DNA of 64,000 nt from Homalodisca vitripennis (taxonomy: Eukaryota; Arthropoda; Insecta; Hemiptera; Cicadellidae), in the NCBI RefSeq assembly GCF_021130785.1, contig NC_060208.1:52553501-52617500 (forward strand), written 5' to 3'. Position numbers and translations under genes: made by a program. Each line of letters begins with the position of its first letter. Within the stretch, counting starts at the first letter, position 1. The notes under the pieces were generated by a model. It had not been told where the DNA came from. It saw only the letters and a program-made list of their open reading frames with translations, and did not search any database. Below, one piece after another: positions 12,649-25,214 of the stretch.

Positions 12649-12820
12649 CTCCTGAACGAATACAAGGACACAACAAATTGTACGACAGATTGGTGTGTTC
12701 TTTCTGAGGACATATTTAGAGACTATTGTGTTATTGATTGTGCCTATTGTTGCTCCCAAATAGTACGGTTGCTCTGAGGTTCTAACTGCTGTGTTACTGT
12801 ATGGAAACGATCAACAGAAA
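12649..12820 (+). repeat. Four-copy 'cacatttagaga' repeat family, copy with sharp left edge
   Basis: Starts ctcctgaacgaatacaagga and runs through cgacagattggtgtgttc and tttagagactattgtgtt to gttgctctgaggttc. It is clearly homologous to 39387-39560 on the same strand, and both copies are preceded by catatatctat(t). Reverse, more diverged copies lie at 4795-4940 and 21572-21690. No coding frame; class unknown. Confidence 0.7.
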
Positions 12821-13286
12821 CGATAACTGTTCGATAACTAATTATAATAAAACAGTACCTGATGAGGTTTTTTGTGTGCCTAGTTATCGAACATTTATCT
12901 TTTTTACTTTTGTTACACTTTTTCCGATTACAAATACGAAGTAGTTAGACTTAGAAATGTTCAAAAGTAAAAGTAAGTCATGGACCTAGTTTTTTTGTAA
13001 ACCGTTACGGAGAACGAATACATGTAATACATGTTAAATTTTTAAATGAGAAAGATTATCAAGTCAGTTTAAAAGTATTGCACGGTCAAGAAAATCGGTA
13101 ATAAAGTGTTTTTGTTCTTTAACATTGATTGAATTTTTGAAAGGTTTAGGAACATAAATACAACACTCACAAATATAACTTTTACTACATAATCTTACAT
13201 TTATATACATAATCGAAAAATAATAAATTATTTTAATAAATAATCATTATTAAAATAATTTATAATTTTTTTTTTATTTATTTATT

Positions 13287-13289
<3 letters not shown>
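12821..13289. other. Intron sequence without recognised features
   Basis: AT-rich; nothing recognised. Confidence 0.4.

Positions 13290-13334
<45 letters not shown>
13290..13334. repeat. (AT)n microsatellite
   Basis: About 45 bp of uninterrupted AT dinucleotides between TTTA-rich stretches on both sides. Confidence 0.95.
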
Positions 13335-13338
<4 letters not shown>

Positions 13339-14423
13339 TTATTTATTTATTATAAAACTGTTCGCCTTGGAATTATTCCAACAATTTAACTACAACTAAC
13401 CTTAAACAGTTTAACCACATCTAATTTAAAAATATATTTATATACTCCTCCTCTTCTCGACACTGCCAAAAAGGTTGCAATTTTGGCAAAAATATATAAC
13501 TGTTGTTTACAATAGAATTGCTGTGAAATAAAGCGACATAGTTCAACTCATAAACAGGTTTAGAAAAGTATCAGTTGTTGTGCATTTATCACTTACATTA
13601 CGTTGTACCAAATGTACATAAGGAAAAATCAAAACTTTTAAAATTATTACAAAGTATGTGCCACGTGTCATTTAGCAGGTTTCTCGTAGGTTGCATGCAA
13701 AATTACAAGTCTGTATCTCATTTTTTGTCTTGAGATATCCTGCAGGATATTTTTGTACCTTGGATCCCCTTGTTTCGTCCAACTACGATTTCACAATTTT
13801 CAATTTTCAACGGCTGAAGTTTTCTACTAAGATCTATTTTGTCGACCACACACAAAGCGCAAGGTTATCACGATGGTTAGGTGGTTTGAAAGTGGCAGGA
13901 GTGGATTTAAGGAAAAACTGGTTTAACAGTCTGTTATTATTGTATCCTCTGAAGCAAATCGTAAACATAATTTATCAGGAGGTATTTGAAAACCTTTTTT
14001 TCACCAGTTCTCTATTATTTTATCACCTTACATAAAACAAAATTATTTTCACACACGTCATTTGTTCGTTTAATTTACCGTAGTGAAGCACGGGTACTTG
14101 TCAGACATAATTTACAGACATATAAACAACTTTATTTCCTGTAATAAACTCAAGTTCAATCCGTCAAGTTAACCTAACTGCTCTTAAGTAGTTAAGTTTA
14201 GTTTTTATCGTGATATTATTGACGATACCCTGATTAACGATGTGATTCATTGCTTGGTAGATCACAGCTCGGTTATAAAACCGATCTTCTATCCGTCCTT
14301 ATTTATACTTCACTAAAAGAAAGCTGTAAAATAAAGACCATTACCTTTATTTAATTTTAATCAACTATCACGTTATTTGTTCTACAGTTCTTTGTTTGAA
14401 GATTTTTTGCGATGGAAGGATTG
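13335..14423. other. Intron sequence; possible LINE-end motif near 14080
   Basis: The minus strand at about 14080-14110 reads gacaagtacccgtgcttcac, reminiscent of the tacccGYGGCTTcgc motif common at ends of insect LINE-derived repeats. A 114-codon open frame at 13691-14035 has no recognisable domain. Confidence 0.35.
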
Positions 14424-14532
14424 TGAAGAAAACAGGATGTTACCAGAAACTTAGCATCGTTCAGTGATTCAAAAAATCAGTACACTCCATTCGAGAACTG
14501 CAATCTGATATCTTCCTCTGGCAAATAACAAA

Positions 14533-14597
<65 letters not shown>

Positions 14598-14738
14598 CTA
14601 CATTTTAGTTATGTTTAGGTTAGTTATCAGGAAAGAGACACCTGAGGAAGATATCAGATGGTAAATTTCAAAACGTATTATTACTGATTTTTATATAACT
14701 GAACAATGGCAAATGTAGGGAAAAATATTGTTCTTCGC
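14424..14738. mobile_element. Foldback element A, arms around an (AT)n core
   Basis: The left arm contains gttcagtgattcaaaaaatc, gagaactgcaatctgatatc and ttcctctggcaaataac. The right arm is its inverted counterpart, with cctgaggaagatatcagatg and ataactgaacaatggcaaat. The centre is an (AT)n run. The same arm sequence forms the right arm of foldback element B (17830-18325). The cctgaggaagatatcag...ttcaaaacgta arrangement recalls the terminal repeats of Penelope-like elements, but a MITE is equally possible. Confidence 0.6.
14536..14596. repeat. (AT)n microsatellite at the centre of foldback element A
   Basis: About 61 bp of perfect AT dinucleotides exactly between the two inverted arms. Confidence 0.95.
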
Positions 14739-16774
14739 GTTAAAATAACCTAAATGTATGTATGTTTTTTTAACACAAAAAAGTATCAACAAATATTTAT
14801 TTTTGGAAATACTCTAGGTTATATTATCTTCTTATAAAACAATTACTTTTAATGAATCCCGAAACATGCATAACATATTTGTAATTTGTCTGATTAAAGA
14901 ACCTGGTAAATGATAAAATTCGGATAATGTTTAAATCTGTTAAAACGAATAAAAGGTGTCTTGTGACCAAAATTCAATGTATTTCAATTGTGTTAGTGCA
15001 ATTCCCACGCGTAAGAAAAACAATTAAAATACTGTAGGAGTTGAGGACCTATTTCATTGCATCTAGTTTTTCGCGAATTCGATACAGGAATCCTACGGTA
15101 AAAATAAGAATATCGCCTGTGCTACTTTGTATGAGGGTCGAAATACGATTTCGTGTTTTTAAATCGCAAACAATAACTTGTCTTTACATCATAACTTTAG
15201 TTTGACGTCCTTAAATCACTTAAGTTACTTAAATAATAATGATCAACGTCGTCCAACGAGATGACTGTCAGCCAAGTAGATGGTTGTCATACTGATGGCT
15301 GGTGTAGTTTTAACTTGTATTTATGTCCCTTATGGTAGTTTTTTAGTTTGTCAAACTAAATCTTTAACTTTTAAAAATTATTGTTTAATATTTGACTCCT
15401 AACACTCTGCCATTTTTACCCTTGTTAAAACAAGCTCGGCTGACGTTTTATTTCTTTCTCAAGGGAAATTGCACTATCGATTCCATGGAAAACTAGGTTG
15501 TGTGCTTATACAAAGCAAATTGGCACTCGGCTCCTCGACTATAAAGCTCTGCTTTGTCGATCTTATACTGGAAATATAACTACATCACCGATTCCTTTTT
15601 GTTTTACTACCTTCGATGTTTGTTTTCTTTTCAGCTTTGTATGCCATGTTTATTCAACAACTTTCTTTTAGACTTTTCAATTTGTGCCTGAAATAGATAG
15701 TTGGGTTCCTTACGAAGTGTAATATTCGGTAGTGCACTTTCGGTTTTAGCGACACTGAATATAAGAGATAAATTACAGGCCACAGTACATATTACCGAAG
15801 CCCTTTAGGATTACTTCCGGTATTCGCCGAAATTGAATGCAATAAGTAATCTGATAAATGTAACGTACTAATAATATAACATAGACAAGGAGAAAATGTG
15901 TAATAATAACACGAAGATGACGCGGCTGTTGTGGTTCTTGTGGAATCTATACTGCAGCGCCGGGACTGGAAATTGCTCAGATTATAGCGCATTTCTCTGC
16001 TCTAATTAATATATCAATCTAATTAAAATTACTAAAATGCATATCTAAGATTGCAGATAAGTAATCAACTAAATTAGAGGATATAATCCATAATAATGGC
16101 TCATTTTAAATGTATCCTTTACGGTAATCGCAGATTTTTATATGAACTGGGAGACATCGTATTAAAAACTCAACAAAACTACACTATTTCATTGTATTTA
16201 ATACTTATTTATAAATACGACCTAATAAAAGCATTTATCATAAAAAATGTATAAAATAATTTAAGAAATGTAATTTTACTTATTTACTATAGAAAGAACT
16301 TTTCAGCCAGTAATTTTGTGTTTAGTGTTTTAATTTTAATTGCAGTCCTTCGTAAACCCGCATATGTACTCTCGCAATGAGCATGAGTAACCATAGGCTT
16401 TTCAAATATACATCCTTTTCAAATGACACACCAAACACTCATGTAATAAGTGATATATTATATAAGTGACTGGAAGGTATTCTACATCTCCTGATCCATT
16501 GTTAAGTAAATGGACTTTACGTTTGAAGCGCAGTAGTTTGAGGTCCTCAAATTTGAGAATTAAACAGTTTTTTTTAACTAACAATGAATTAAATTAATGT
16601 TCTCTGTAAAATTCCATGATATTTTATAGTTTCATCTCACGTGATGTGAAACAAAGGCTCTACAAAAATGCTCCAACCACACTGTTTATCCATTGATGTA
16701 AAGAAATAAGAGGAAGGCATTTATTAATCCTGCAAACCTTAGTTTAGGCGTTTAATACCAGAAATTGATACATT
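14739..16774. other. Intron sequence without recognised features
   Basis: AT-rich; the short open frames here have no recognisable domain. Confidence 0.4.
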
Positions 16775-16870
16775 TAGTACCATCCCACCGTCACGAATCG
16801 AACCACATATCGGAACCCTGCAAACAGGGTAGGATTATCCAGAACACTCAGGTACGCTACTAGTTGTTCC
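16775..16870 (-). repeat. tRNA-like SINE head, second type
   Basis: On the minus strand TAGCGTACCTGAG resembles a pol III A box. About 50 bp later TGGTTCGATTC is a near-perfect B box. Between them ccctgtttgcaggg is a perfect 5-bp-stem hairpin placed like an anticodon arm. No intact cloverleaf is evident, so I read this as a SINE head rather than a functional tRNA gene. Confidence 0.4.
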
Positions 16871-17454
16871 CAATTAAACAACCACCGGATTTATAAAACC
16901 TACTGGTGAATTCTATCCGGAATTTTCCACTGGCATTCTCTAGAATATAGCATACATTTATCATCCAGAAGCTCTAATGATTTAATAGACAAAAGCAGGA
17001 ACTCACAGAATATTCGGTAAAAGTCTCTAATAAACGGTCCCGCGATTAAGCAGTCCATATGTGGACTTGGGCAGATTTTGTCCCCATTTGCCGACATGGA
17101 TATTAGGTATATTCACCTTCATCATACTATGTTTTATGTAAAAAAGGTAGATTTTAACCAAAACTAATAATATTATTTATTATAAGAGGATTCATTTTCA
17201 AATACCCTTAACATTCTTGGGGGTGATTATTTACTACCAATAGTTAAAACTTACTGTTTTAGCTATTGTTACAAAATATTACTTAAGTGTTCACATTTAC
17301 AGTGTCCTAGTTATGATTTTGGATTTTCATAAAATATTAAAACTAATACAGTCATGTTTTAATATATAAAATATTCCCTGAAACTTTGTTACTTAGATAC
17401 ATTAGATACAAATCCTCCCTCACGATACAAACTCACGTTACTCCCGTGGGAACA

Positions 17455-17605
17455 GACAATTGGTCTTACAGCAGATGTGGTAATTAACGTCGAACAGTGT
17501 CACGCTAAAGGATCAGACCTCGAGATTACCAGGATTACAAGTCCAGTACATCTCCATTTCCAGTTGATAACGAAGATTAGTGTACTGAGTGAACTATTCC
17601 ATGAG
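17455..17605 (-). repeat. tRNA-derived SINE, copy 2
   Basis: Same family and strand as 2395-2570. The block gacctcgagattaccaggat continues into tacaagtccagtacat and tccagttgataacgaagatt with few changes. On the minus strand this reads as ggacttgtaatcctgg plus a B-box-like gaggtctgatcc. Unlike copy 1 it has no adjoining microsatellite. Confidence 0.6.
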
Positions 17606-17829
17606 GAATTACAAATTTGCTACAATCTTAAGTAACTATTTTGTTAATATCATACACTGCCATACTGTATAGTAATACAAATTTCATGGAATGTAGAAAA
17701 TGTATAAGACATAATTAGTTTTGAAAATTAAAACTGTACTTTTTTCTCTCATTTGGATTTTGTCACTTTTATGCACCCATTCAAACAATTTAGTAAAAGG
17801 TTTGGCTTAGACAAACTTTAAGAAATGTA

Positions 17830-18325
17830 AAGGAAACAGGTTTTTCCGGACATTTGCCATTGTTCAGTGATACAAAAAGTCATATTTTTTATTGAGTGCA
17901 TGTTTTAGAGTTAGTGAAGTTGGCACACAACAAGCATACATTTATACAAAAACATTTAAATGATTAGTGTGTTTAGTTAACTTAAGATGCAAGCTGGTTT
18001 TTCGCCGTCGCGACGGCGAATGCAGACCTATTGTGGACTGTATTCTGTCGTTCAGTTTTAATAATTAGTGTTGTGTTTATTTTTTTATAGTGCATGTTTT
18101 ATGATTAGTGAAGTTGATACACAACATGATGGTTGTTTTTCCTGATTTATGCATATAAAAATGGTCTGGTATGATTTGTTTATTTTAATCTAGTCTGTAA
18201 TTATTAGTTATGTTAGTTATTTACCTGAAGAAGAGATCAGATTGCAGATCTCGAAAAGTAGTATTACTTTATTTCTTTCTCGTATCACTAAACAATAGCA
18301 AATGTCCGGAAAATCCTATTTCCTT
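17830..18325. mobile_element. Foldback element B with a CpG-rich palindromic core
   Basis: Terminal inverted repeats match at about 37 of 41 bases; the left arm includes tttttccggacatttgcca and the right arm its complement. Inside the right arm, cctgaagaagagatcagatt and gcagatctcgaaaagtag match the arm of foldback element A. The interior is AT-rich apart from a 20-bp palindrome at 18001. No transposase or reverse transcriptase frame. Target duplication not resolved. Confidence 0.65.
18001..18020. repeat. Perfect 20-bp CpG-rich palindrome
   Basis: TTCGCCGTCGCGACGGCGAA is identical to its own reverse complement and sits within foldback element B in otherwise AT-rich DNA. Confidence 0.95.
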
Positions 18326-19119
18326 CGCAATCCTGCCATTGTTGGAAACAAACTTCAATAAAAGAATTTTAGAAATGGGTTTTTACCATTTCTGCAGTAA
18401 TACCATAACTGCAGTATATACTTGGGTATGCTAAGTATGGTCATAAATTTACTTATTTGTGAGAGACTTCTGGTACTTACATGCCGTGCACTGCTTCATC
18501 ATTGCAGCTAATAAAATTACATTATTCATCCCAAATTGCTCTTTTCATGGGTTCAAGGCATCCAGTATTTCTTCTAAGTTTGTCCATAGTACAACTGTAT
18601 GTGATAATATTTGTTTTTAGTAAGGCGGCTTTCACCACCGATAGTTTTACTATCCACAAGTTTGTTTTTACCCATTTTAGTTTCAAGTTTCCCCATTCTC
18701 CTCTGAACAATGCCTATGAATTCAAGTTATTTAATTTCATATGTTGTGCAAATAGTTTAAAGAAAGTTATATTACTTTCTATAATCTATTTCTTTGATAT
18801 ATAAAACTATAGCTTCACTATATTACAATCTTAAAGGTCTGTAACATAACTCAGTTCGATATTATTGTTCAAAAGTAATTGAAATAAGGTTAACCATGTT
18901 GTTTGTCAATACATATTATAAAATAAAATGTTGAGTTATTATATTCCAGTAACCTGTTACCGTGGTAGCATTGTAATATACAACAATTTAACTAACTCAA
19001 TATAATGTAAAATAGACTGATAAACTAGTAAATTTATGAACGTAATCATTCAAATTTGACTATACAACACAATTATTGGGTACTACGAATTCCTTACCTA
19101 GTATTGTTATTAGGCAATA
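18326..19119. other. Intron sequence without recognised features
   Basis: AT-rich. The 107-codon frame at 18481-18804 overlaps another frame on the opposite strand and has no recognisable domain. Confidence 0.4.
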
Positions 19120-19480
19120 GGCGCTCCGAAGTCCGCACTGAGGGGCAGGGGCATTTCTGATCGGCATTTTGCCGACATAAGATCACGTCCCAGATTGTCC
19201 AACTTCTCTGGCGATCACGTTATAAGATTTAGGACGTGATCTAATATCGAGAAAGTACCGATCGGAAATTCTTCTGGCCATCAATGCGGGTTTCGCTGCA
19301 TCGCCATCCCGCACTTATGGCGAAAAATTAAAAAAATCCTCCAAGTAGTGCCCACATCACGTAAGCGCTTGTAAAGGTTATGTTTAACTTTAGTACTTCT
19401 AGTGACATGTTTACGATAACCTAATCTAACCCTACTTATATCGCATAATAACATTGCATAGTGTAGTAAATATTTCCATT
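19120..19480 (+). repeat. Unclassified hairpin-bearing repeat, copy 1
   Basis: Pairs with 40635-40985 in the same orientation. Shared landmarks in order are a gatcgg hairpin half, gatcacgt/gtacgtgatct, a second hairpin half accgatcggaaat, atttatggcgaaaaa-like sequence, then aaggttatgtttaactttag and gataacctaatctaac. The first half is GC-richer than the surroundings. No coding frame. Confidence 0.65.
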
Positions 19481-21571
19481 GTTAATATATGCCTCATTAC
19501 TTGCACGCATTGGTCTGGGCTGCTACTGGTTACCGAGTAACCCAAAACTAAAAAGTCTTTTGAAAACAAATAATTCAAACTAGTTGCTACTGAAACAACA
19601 GTATCCCGGTATTAGGTTATCACTGAATCGTCCGTTACTGGCACCAATACTACAGAAGTTCATATTTGTAATAGCAGCACGTGAAGTGGTTATGCCCATG
19701 TTTTATTTGTGTTAGACACGTTTTTACGTGTATTAAAATAAAACGTAATTTGTTTTAGTTAGTTGTAGCGAGGATTCTTTACTCATTAATATCGATATTA
19801 CTCGAGAGTTCAATGCTTATTTATACTGCCGCCGAAAGATTTTCAAAGATGACCAAAGCGTGTTAAATTACTATTATAGTAACTTCAATAGAATTTCATT
19901 TACTCGTATTTTAACACAATATCCAAAGTGAAAATCACGTATGCTATACAAAACTAACAGTAATTTTTTTCTACGTTTATATTATTAGCCAGCTAAAATA
20001 CATCTGACATGCAGAAATACCGACTAAACATAACCAAATATGTAATACTATGCAATACTTACTAAAATAGGTCTTTTATTATTGATATTAACCAATTGTA
20101 TGCAAGAGAAGTTTGGCGCAATGGTCTCTGAAACATGTGTGTACACTATTTCATAAAATTGCATAACTTTGTTTTTACTTAAAATATTTTATAGCCAAAC
20201 ATTTATGATTTACTGTCAAATTAATCCGAATATGTCGCTTAATAAACATTAATAATAAACAAACAATCGATATTTATCAAACATAATAAACCGACATTCC
20301 TTTTATATCAATCGAAAATAGGTCAGTTTTGAAAATTGAACTCTATTAGACACATTGTTGGTGTACATGGGTGACAAAAACCAATGTCGTTTTATGACCA
20401 CATATACTGAGATAAAATGCTGGTCCAGTTGAAACACCTGATCGTAAAATGTTATAGTAAACAATATAATGTATTTTATCAGTCAGTCCTACCAACTTTC
20501 CAAATAAAAGAATAACAGTCTTTGAAGTAAAATAAACTTAATACATAATCTAAAATAAAATAAAATAATGCTTTTTAAATTTCCTAACTAAGAAAGAAAG
20601 CTGCATAAAGTTGATACAGAATAATAAATATAATCTCACTTAATGTCGTATTTCATAATTTCGTCTAAGAAATTATAATTATTAGCTGAAAATCTAAAGC
20701 TGTAATGGTATGAGTCTGTTACAGAATTAGTAAAATTAAATTGTTTATATATTGCCACTTACTATTGTTCTAAACGTGATCTCGATTATTAGGCAACTTA
20801 GAACTAAATAAAAACCCTTCAACTGTATTGTAAAATGGCAACGGCACGAGTGAACGTGTTCAATGTCATACTTGTTAGGACAAATACAAATAGGACCAAA
20901 TACCAATAGAACCTGGATATTATCTTGTTCAGTACGCTGCAATCGACTTTTCACGTAAGATCTGTTGAGTTGAAATTCTATTTAATTTGGCGTCTCTGTT
21001 TAAAAATTTGTGGTATAACATTTCGGAAATACCATAGTAAATACTAGTTAATAAAATAAAATAAAAGGTTTGCCTTTACAGTTGTAAAAATTGTTCTTAA
21101 AACTTTTTATGCATCTTCTATTTATTATTTCTTAATGGCATAGTACATGAATTTTACATTTATTCCGATAGTGCTGAAAGGGATGTTTGGTGTTCGACCC
21201 TTTGGCTTCCAAACAATTACTGTTCTAGCACTGAAAACTAGAAAGAACACTCTGAATATAAATTCTGGAATAGATTTCGATATATTAAAAAATTAATCTA
21301 TGTAAATTAAAAGGTAGTGGTTTTGACATTTTAGCATTATTTGAGTCTTCTACTCATGCCCCACGATAAAACTTTTGCAAAATACAAATCTAACATATTT
21401 AAAACATATAATTTTGCTAGTTGCTTTCATTTTACGTACAAAGTTAAGTATTTATAGTTTTATAATAATTGAAATTTACATTATTAGACCTATATTAATA
21501 TTTAAAATATCAGAACGTTATTCAGTTTTAGATTAAATTACCAACATATAACATTAGTAGGGGTGATTTCC
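19481..21571. other. Intron sequence without recognised features
   Basis: AT-rich; a 69-codon minus-strand frame at 20745-20954 has no recognisable domain. Confidence 0.4.
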
Positions 21572-21690
21572 AAACAATATCGAAATCGAGAGAGTGCAAA
21601 ATAAAAATACAATGCGAGGATAACAATATTAACAATCACCCGTAACAATGGCCCCGAAATAAATGCAATTTGTTGATGTGTAGAATGTGC
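21572..21690 (-). repeat. Diverged copy of the four-copy 'cacatttagaga' repeat family
   Basis: Read on the minus strand it contains ccattgttacgggtgattg, parallel to ccattgttacggttgattg in the copy at 4795-4940, and acatcaacaaattgca like the start of the copies at 12649 and 39387. Confidence 0.45.
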
Positions 21691-21807
21691 CAGTCAGTTT
21701 TACAATTCTACTTAATTTTGTATTATTACCTGTATTTGCGAATATTTGAACTAGAGGAGTCATTATAAGAATATGATGAGGATTCAAAATCCTTCACATA
21801 TTTTTCT

Positions 21808-21831
21808 CAATAATAATAATAATAATAATGT
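21808..21831 (+). repeat. (AAT)n microsatellite
   Basis: Eight AAT/ATA trinucleotides in a row. Confidence 0.9.
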
Positions 21832-22715
21832 ATCATTTTTTCATTTAAAATAAGATAAAATATGGATTTTTAGACAGTTGTTAAAGAGGTTTTCGTATAA
21901 TTATATGAATTATTACATTTTATTTTAAATGGTTTGGGCGAAATAAACATAACTATCATATCTAATTTAGTCTACGATTTTCGTTAAAATAAGTTTTCCT
22001 TGATAGCTGTTGATTTTAGGTATTATAAAACAGATTTATCGTAATAGTTAATTTTGTTCACAATTATCACACTTACATCATAGTATTGTCATACTTATGG
22101 AAATTGATGTTAAAAAATGTGATAAACTTGGAAATATAAAGCTAAATTTTAACAATGACGCAATATTTATGTTGCATTTACTCTTTTGAAAAGATTTACT
22201 TAAATTTACACCTCAACGCCAGTAACAAAATCGGATACGCTGGTGGTATAAGTTGAGACTAAAACAGTATTTGAATAATGAAGGATGGTTCGCAAGTCGG
22301 TCAACGTATAATTTACCAGACTCCTGCACATAAAAGAGTTGAAGGGATGACATAACATTGCACAGCCTTTGCGGCTCTGGTGTTAATATAAGTCTACCTT
22401 AAAAATGCGGAGTTCACATTACAGGAGCACATCTCCTGAATACTTAACACGCTGATCATTGTCTCATAAGTGTGAAGTATGCCGAACTTCTTCAATGTCA
22501 GATAACTATTCTGCATTACAGCGTAAACAACGATAGACAAGTGACAAGCGTACATACAGCATCAACCCTTATAGGGCGAGCAGCGAGCCGCAAAGTACGA
22601 TGCGTCCAAGAAGACGATGCGGGTTAATCGTAGCGCGCAATAGTCTTGCCTAAAAAGACGGCGGACTATTTCTAGTCTGAATTTTACATGTTTATGAGTC
22701 TGAAAACATCTAAAT
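21832..22715. other. Intron sequence; GC-richer patch at about 22540-22670
   Basis: The patch contains several CpGs (cgagcagcgagccgcaaag) and resembles a transposon remnant, but I cannot place it. Confidence 0.35.
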
Positions 22716-22864
22716 CACAAGCCGGGAGCAAAAAATATTTTTTCAGTTGAAAGGTATCAGCTGTTTCGCATCAGCTATAAAAAATGTACAAGCCAACTAT
22801 TTTCTGAGATCAACAAATAGCTGTTGCCTCTCAATTGTGACATGTTTGTTGATCCCGGCTTGTG
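22716..22864. repeat. Nested inverted repeats (149 bp)
   Basis: CACAAGCCGGGAGC at 22716-22729 is answered by GATCCCGGCTTGTG at 22851-22864 (13 of 14 pairing). Inside, GATCAACAAA at 22808-22817 pairs perfectly with TTTGTTGATC at 22845-22854. It may be a small MITE or a remnant of one. Confidence 0.6.
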
Positions 22865-23454
22865 CAAGCGTAACTTTAAAGTGGCCGTGCTCTCTTATGC
22901 GTTTACGGATTTCTTTAGAAAAATACTAAATATTTCTTTAGAAATATTATTTTTATTAAAAAAATAAAAAATAGTTGGTATATTGTACCTTTTTATAACT
23001 ATGCGTTTTTTTGTTTGCTTCGACAGGCACCATTTTGTTAATATTAAAAGAATATCACGCCATAATGTTTTGTCTTATACCTTACTACATAAGTGTAAAG
23101 TTTGGTATCTCTAGCTTTCCTCGTTGTAGAGATAATATTTTTTGTAATAAATACAAAATTGCGACTAGCGGCTAAACAACTCATTTCTTGACCTTTGAGT
23201 AACAAGAATTTTTTAATTTTTGATGAAACAAAAAAACACAAAATAGACAAATTAAATATTTTTTATTCTGTACCCAATAAAATTTTTTCTAAATAGACTT
23301 ATTTTGTTTATAATTTTATTTTCAGTAATAGGGTATGAATGTATTTTGAATACTCTATGTATAATATTTTATAATATAATATAAAATGTTTGCATTATCC
23401 CTATTTCAACATTCATCTTCTTCAATACACTCTTCACAAAAATGTAACTAAAAA

Positions 23455-24720
23455 TATGTGCCGACAACATTTAAACATGTTTGCTGCCCTAAAAGGGTTA
23501 GACAATGCGCTACTTTGATCTTTCTTAGACCGATAGCCCTGATCCCTAGTATAGAAAAGATCGTTGAAAAAGTTTTCATTCACAAGTTTAATAAATATCG
23601 GCATTCAAATAAACTAATAAATGAACTACAATTTGCAGTTCTGAAGGGAAAATGAACAGATGAAATACTAAGGACATATGACCAACTATATAAATACAAA
23701 AAGGATGATACGTATTGATTTGGTTATTAATTTATCAGAGGCGTTCGACAATATTCAATTTGAGAGAATATTCTCTTAAACTTTGGCATGGTTCAAATCA
23801 TGTTTAAAAAAACTTCCATTAAAGATTGATAATAAATATAGTAATGGAAATAATGCATATACGGAGTACCACAAAGTTCTAATCTAAGGCCAGTTGCCCT
23901 GATAGCCCTGACATTATAAAATATTTACAGTTGTCAAACATGTAAGAATGTTTACCTTTGCTAATTATTTTCTTATTATTTCAACCAATAAATATTAAAC
24001 TATTACTCAAAAATGCTTCAAAATTATGTTAATTGAATATGCATGACTCTGATCTCATAATTAATTCACAAAAATCCATGTTTATAAATATACTCTTAAA
24101 AAATAAAAAAAACTCTATATTCAACCATCAATAACATTTCATAAAGCACAGGTGAATTGTTTGGAATGTCTAAGGATGCTACGACAATATTGAATTTCTA
24201 TGACTGTAAAAAGCTTGTTTTGAGTTTTTGTGTTGTAGCTTGTGGATAGTTTCAATTATTTAGGATCATAATCCATAATGAATTGATCTGGGATAAACAC
24301 CTGGGGAAAATTAAAAACAAGATATTATCCAGTCTGGGTGGTATATACAAACCACTAATCTATAAAGGATTAATAGAATCAATATTCAGATTTGGAATAA
24401 TTGCATATGGAACTGCATCAGACTGTCATATAAATAGACTTACTTCTAGAATAAAACATAAAATTCTAGACATACTTTTTGATATTGGAAATGAGAACTG
24501 TGAAGAATTTTTAAGACTCGCTTATATACTTTTATTCAGGGATTTGTATAGGTACACTGTATTGGTAAACTATTTTGGGGATAATGAATTTAAGATTCGA
24601 CATTTTAAAAAACCTTCAACTTAAGACTCATTCCGCGATATAAGGTCTACCATCAAAAACAAGAATTGGAGAATTATTAACAACAATTATAATTCTAAAA
24701 CCATATAATATAATTTCTAT
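23455..24720 (+). pseudogene. Decayed non-LTR retrotransposon (LINE) reverse transcriptase, jockey/CR1-like
   Basis: In order, and across several frame changes, the plus strand shows LRPIALIPSIEKIVEKVF (the xYRPIsLLptl.KvfEK block), LINELQFAVLKGK (the eQFGFrkg block), then IDLVINLSEAFDNIQFERI (the LDlskAFDtv.h block), a GVPQGS-like remnant and, at 24283-24624, a C-terminal stretch with NYLG-like and IWDKHLGKIKNKILSSLGG sequence followed by LIESIFRFGIIAYG. This order is that of the reverse transcriptase of jockey/CR1-type LINEs. The catalytic FADD block is not readable. The 5' endonuclease region is missing, as expected for 5' truncation, and stops and frameshifts are many. The element is old and dead; the exact clade needs a search. 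Confidence 0.75.
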
Positions 24721-25214
24721 TGAATAAGATAATAAAATTTGTATATATGTGGTTATAATGAGAAACGTGTAATTATTGTACACCGATTCACTTGAAAATT
24801 GTTATTGTCTTACAACCCTTTTTTCAACTTTGATGCCTAATTACTATTAGAGTGTTCTTTGTTGTTGCATATATATTTATATATTGCCTAGGCCTATTTA
24901 TAGCACTTTTGTGTGTATTATATTGTATTAACTTATTCATGTTATTTATTTATTCAGTAGTTTAAGTGTGTTGGAGTTTATCAAAACCATTTTTTGGTAT
25001 AAAAACCATTAAATGTGTTGGAACAAATTTCATCTATCGCACAATTTTTACTTACAGTTTTACTAATTGTAACTAATTATGCACCATATAATACATATTA
25101 TTGTGCAACAGGACCTCGCTGGCAAGTAGTACTCTATTTAGCCAGGCTTATTTTCATGTAATATTTTTTATTCATGCGCATTTTTTCATTGCTATGAGCC
25201 AAGTGTTTGGAGAA
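24721..25214. other. Possible 3' tail of the LINE and AT-rich intron
   Basis: The first 100-300 bp could be the 3' untranslated part of the LINE copy. No poly-A tail is evident. Confidence 0.3.

Noticed and set aside
13691..14035. 114-codon open frame
   Set aside because: Low-complexity hydrophobic composition with no domain; expected by chance in a window this size.
16775..16870. Functional tRNA gene on the minus strand
   Set aside because: A and B boxes are present but no complete acceptor stem could be paired; reported as a SINE head instead.
18481..18804. 107-codon open frame
   Set aside because: Mirrored by an antisense frame and lacking any domain; AT-rich chance frame.
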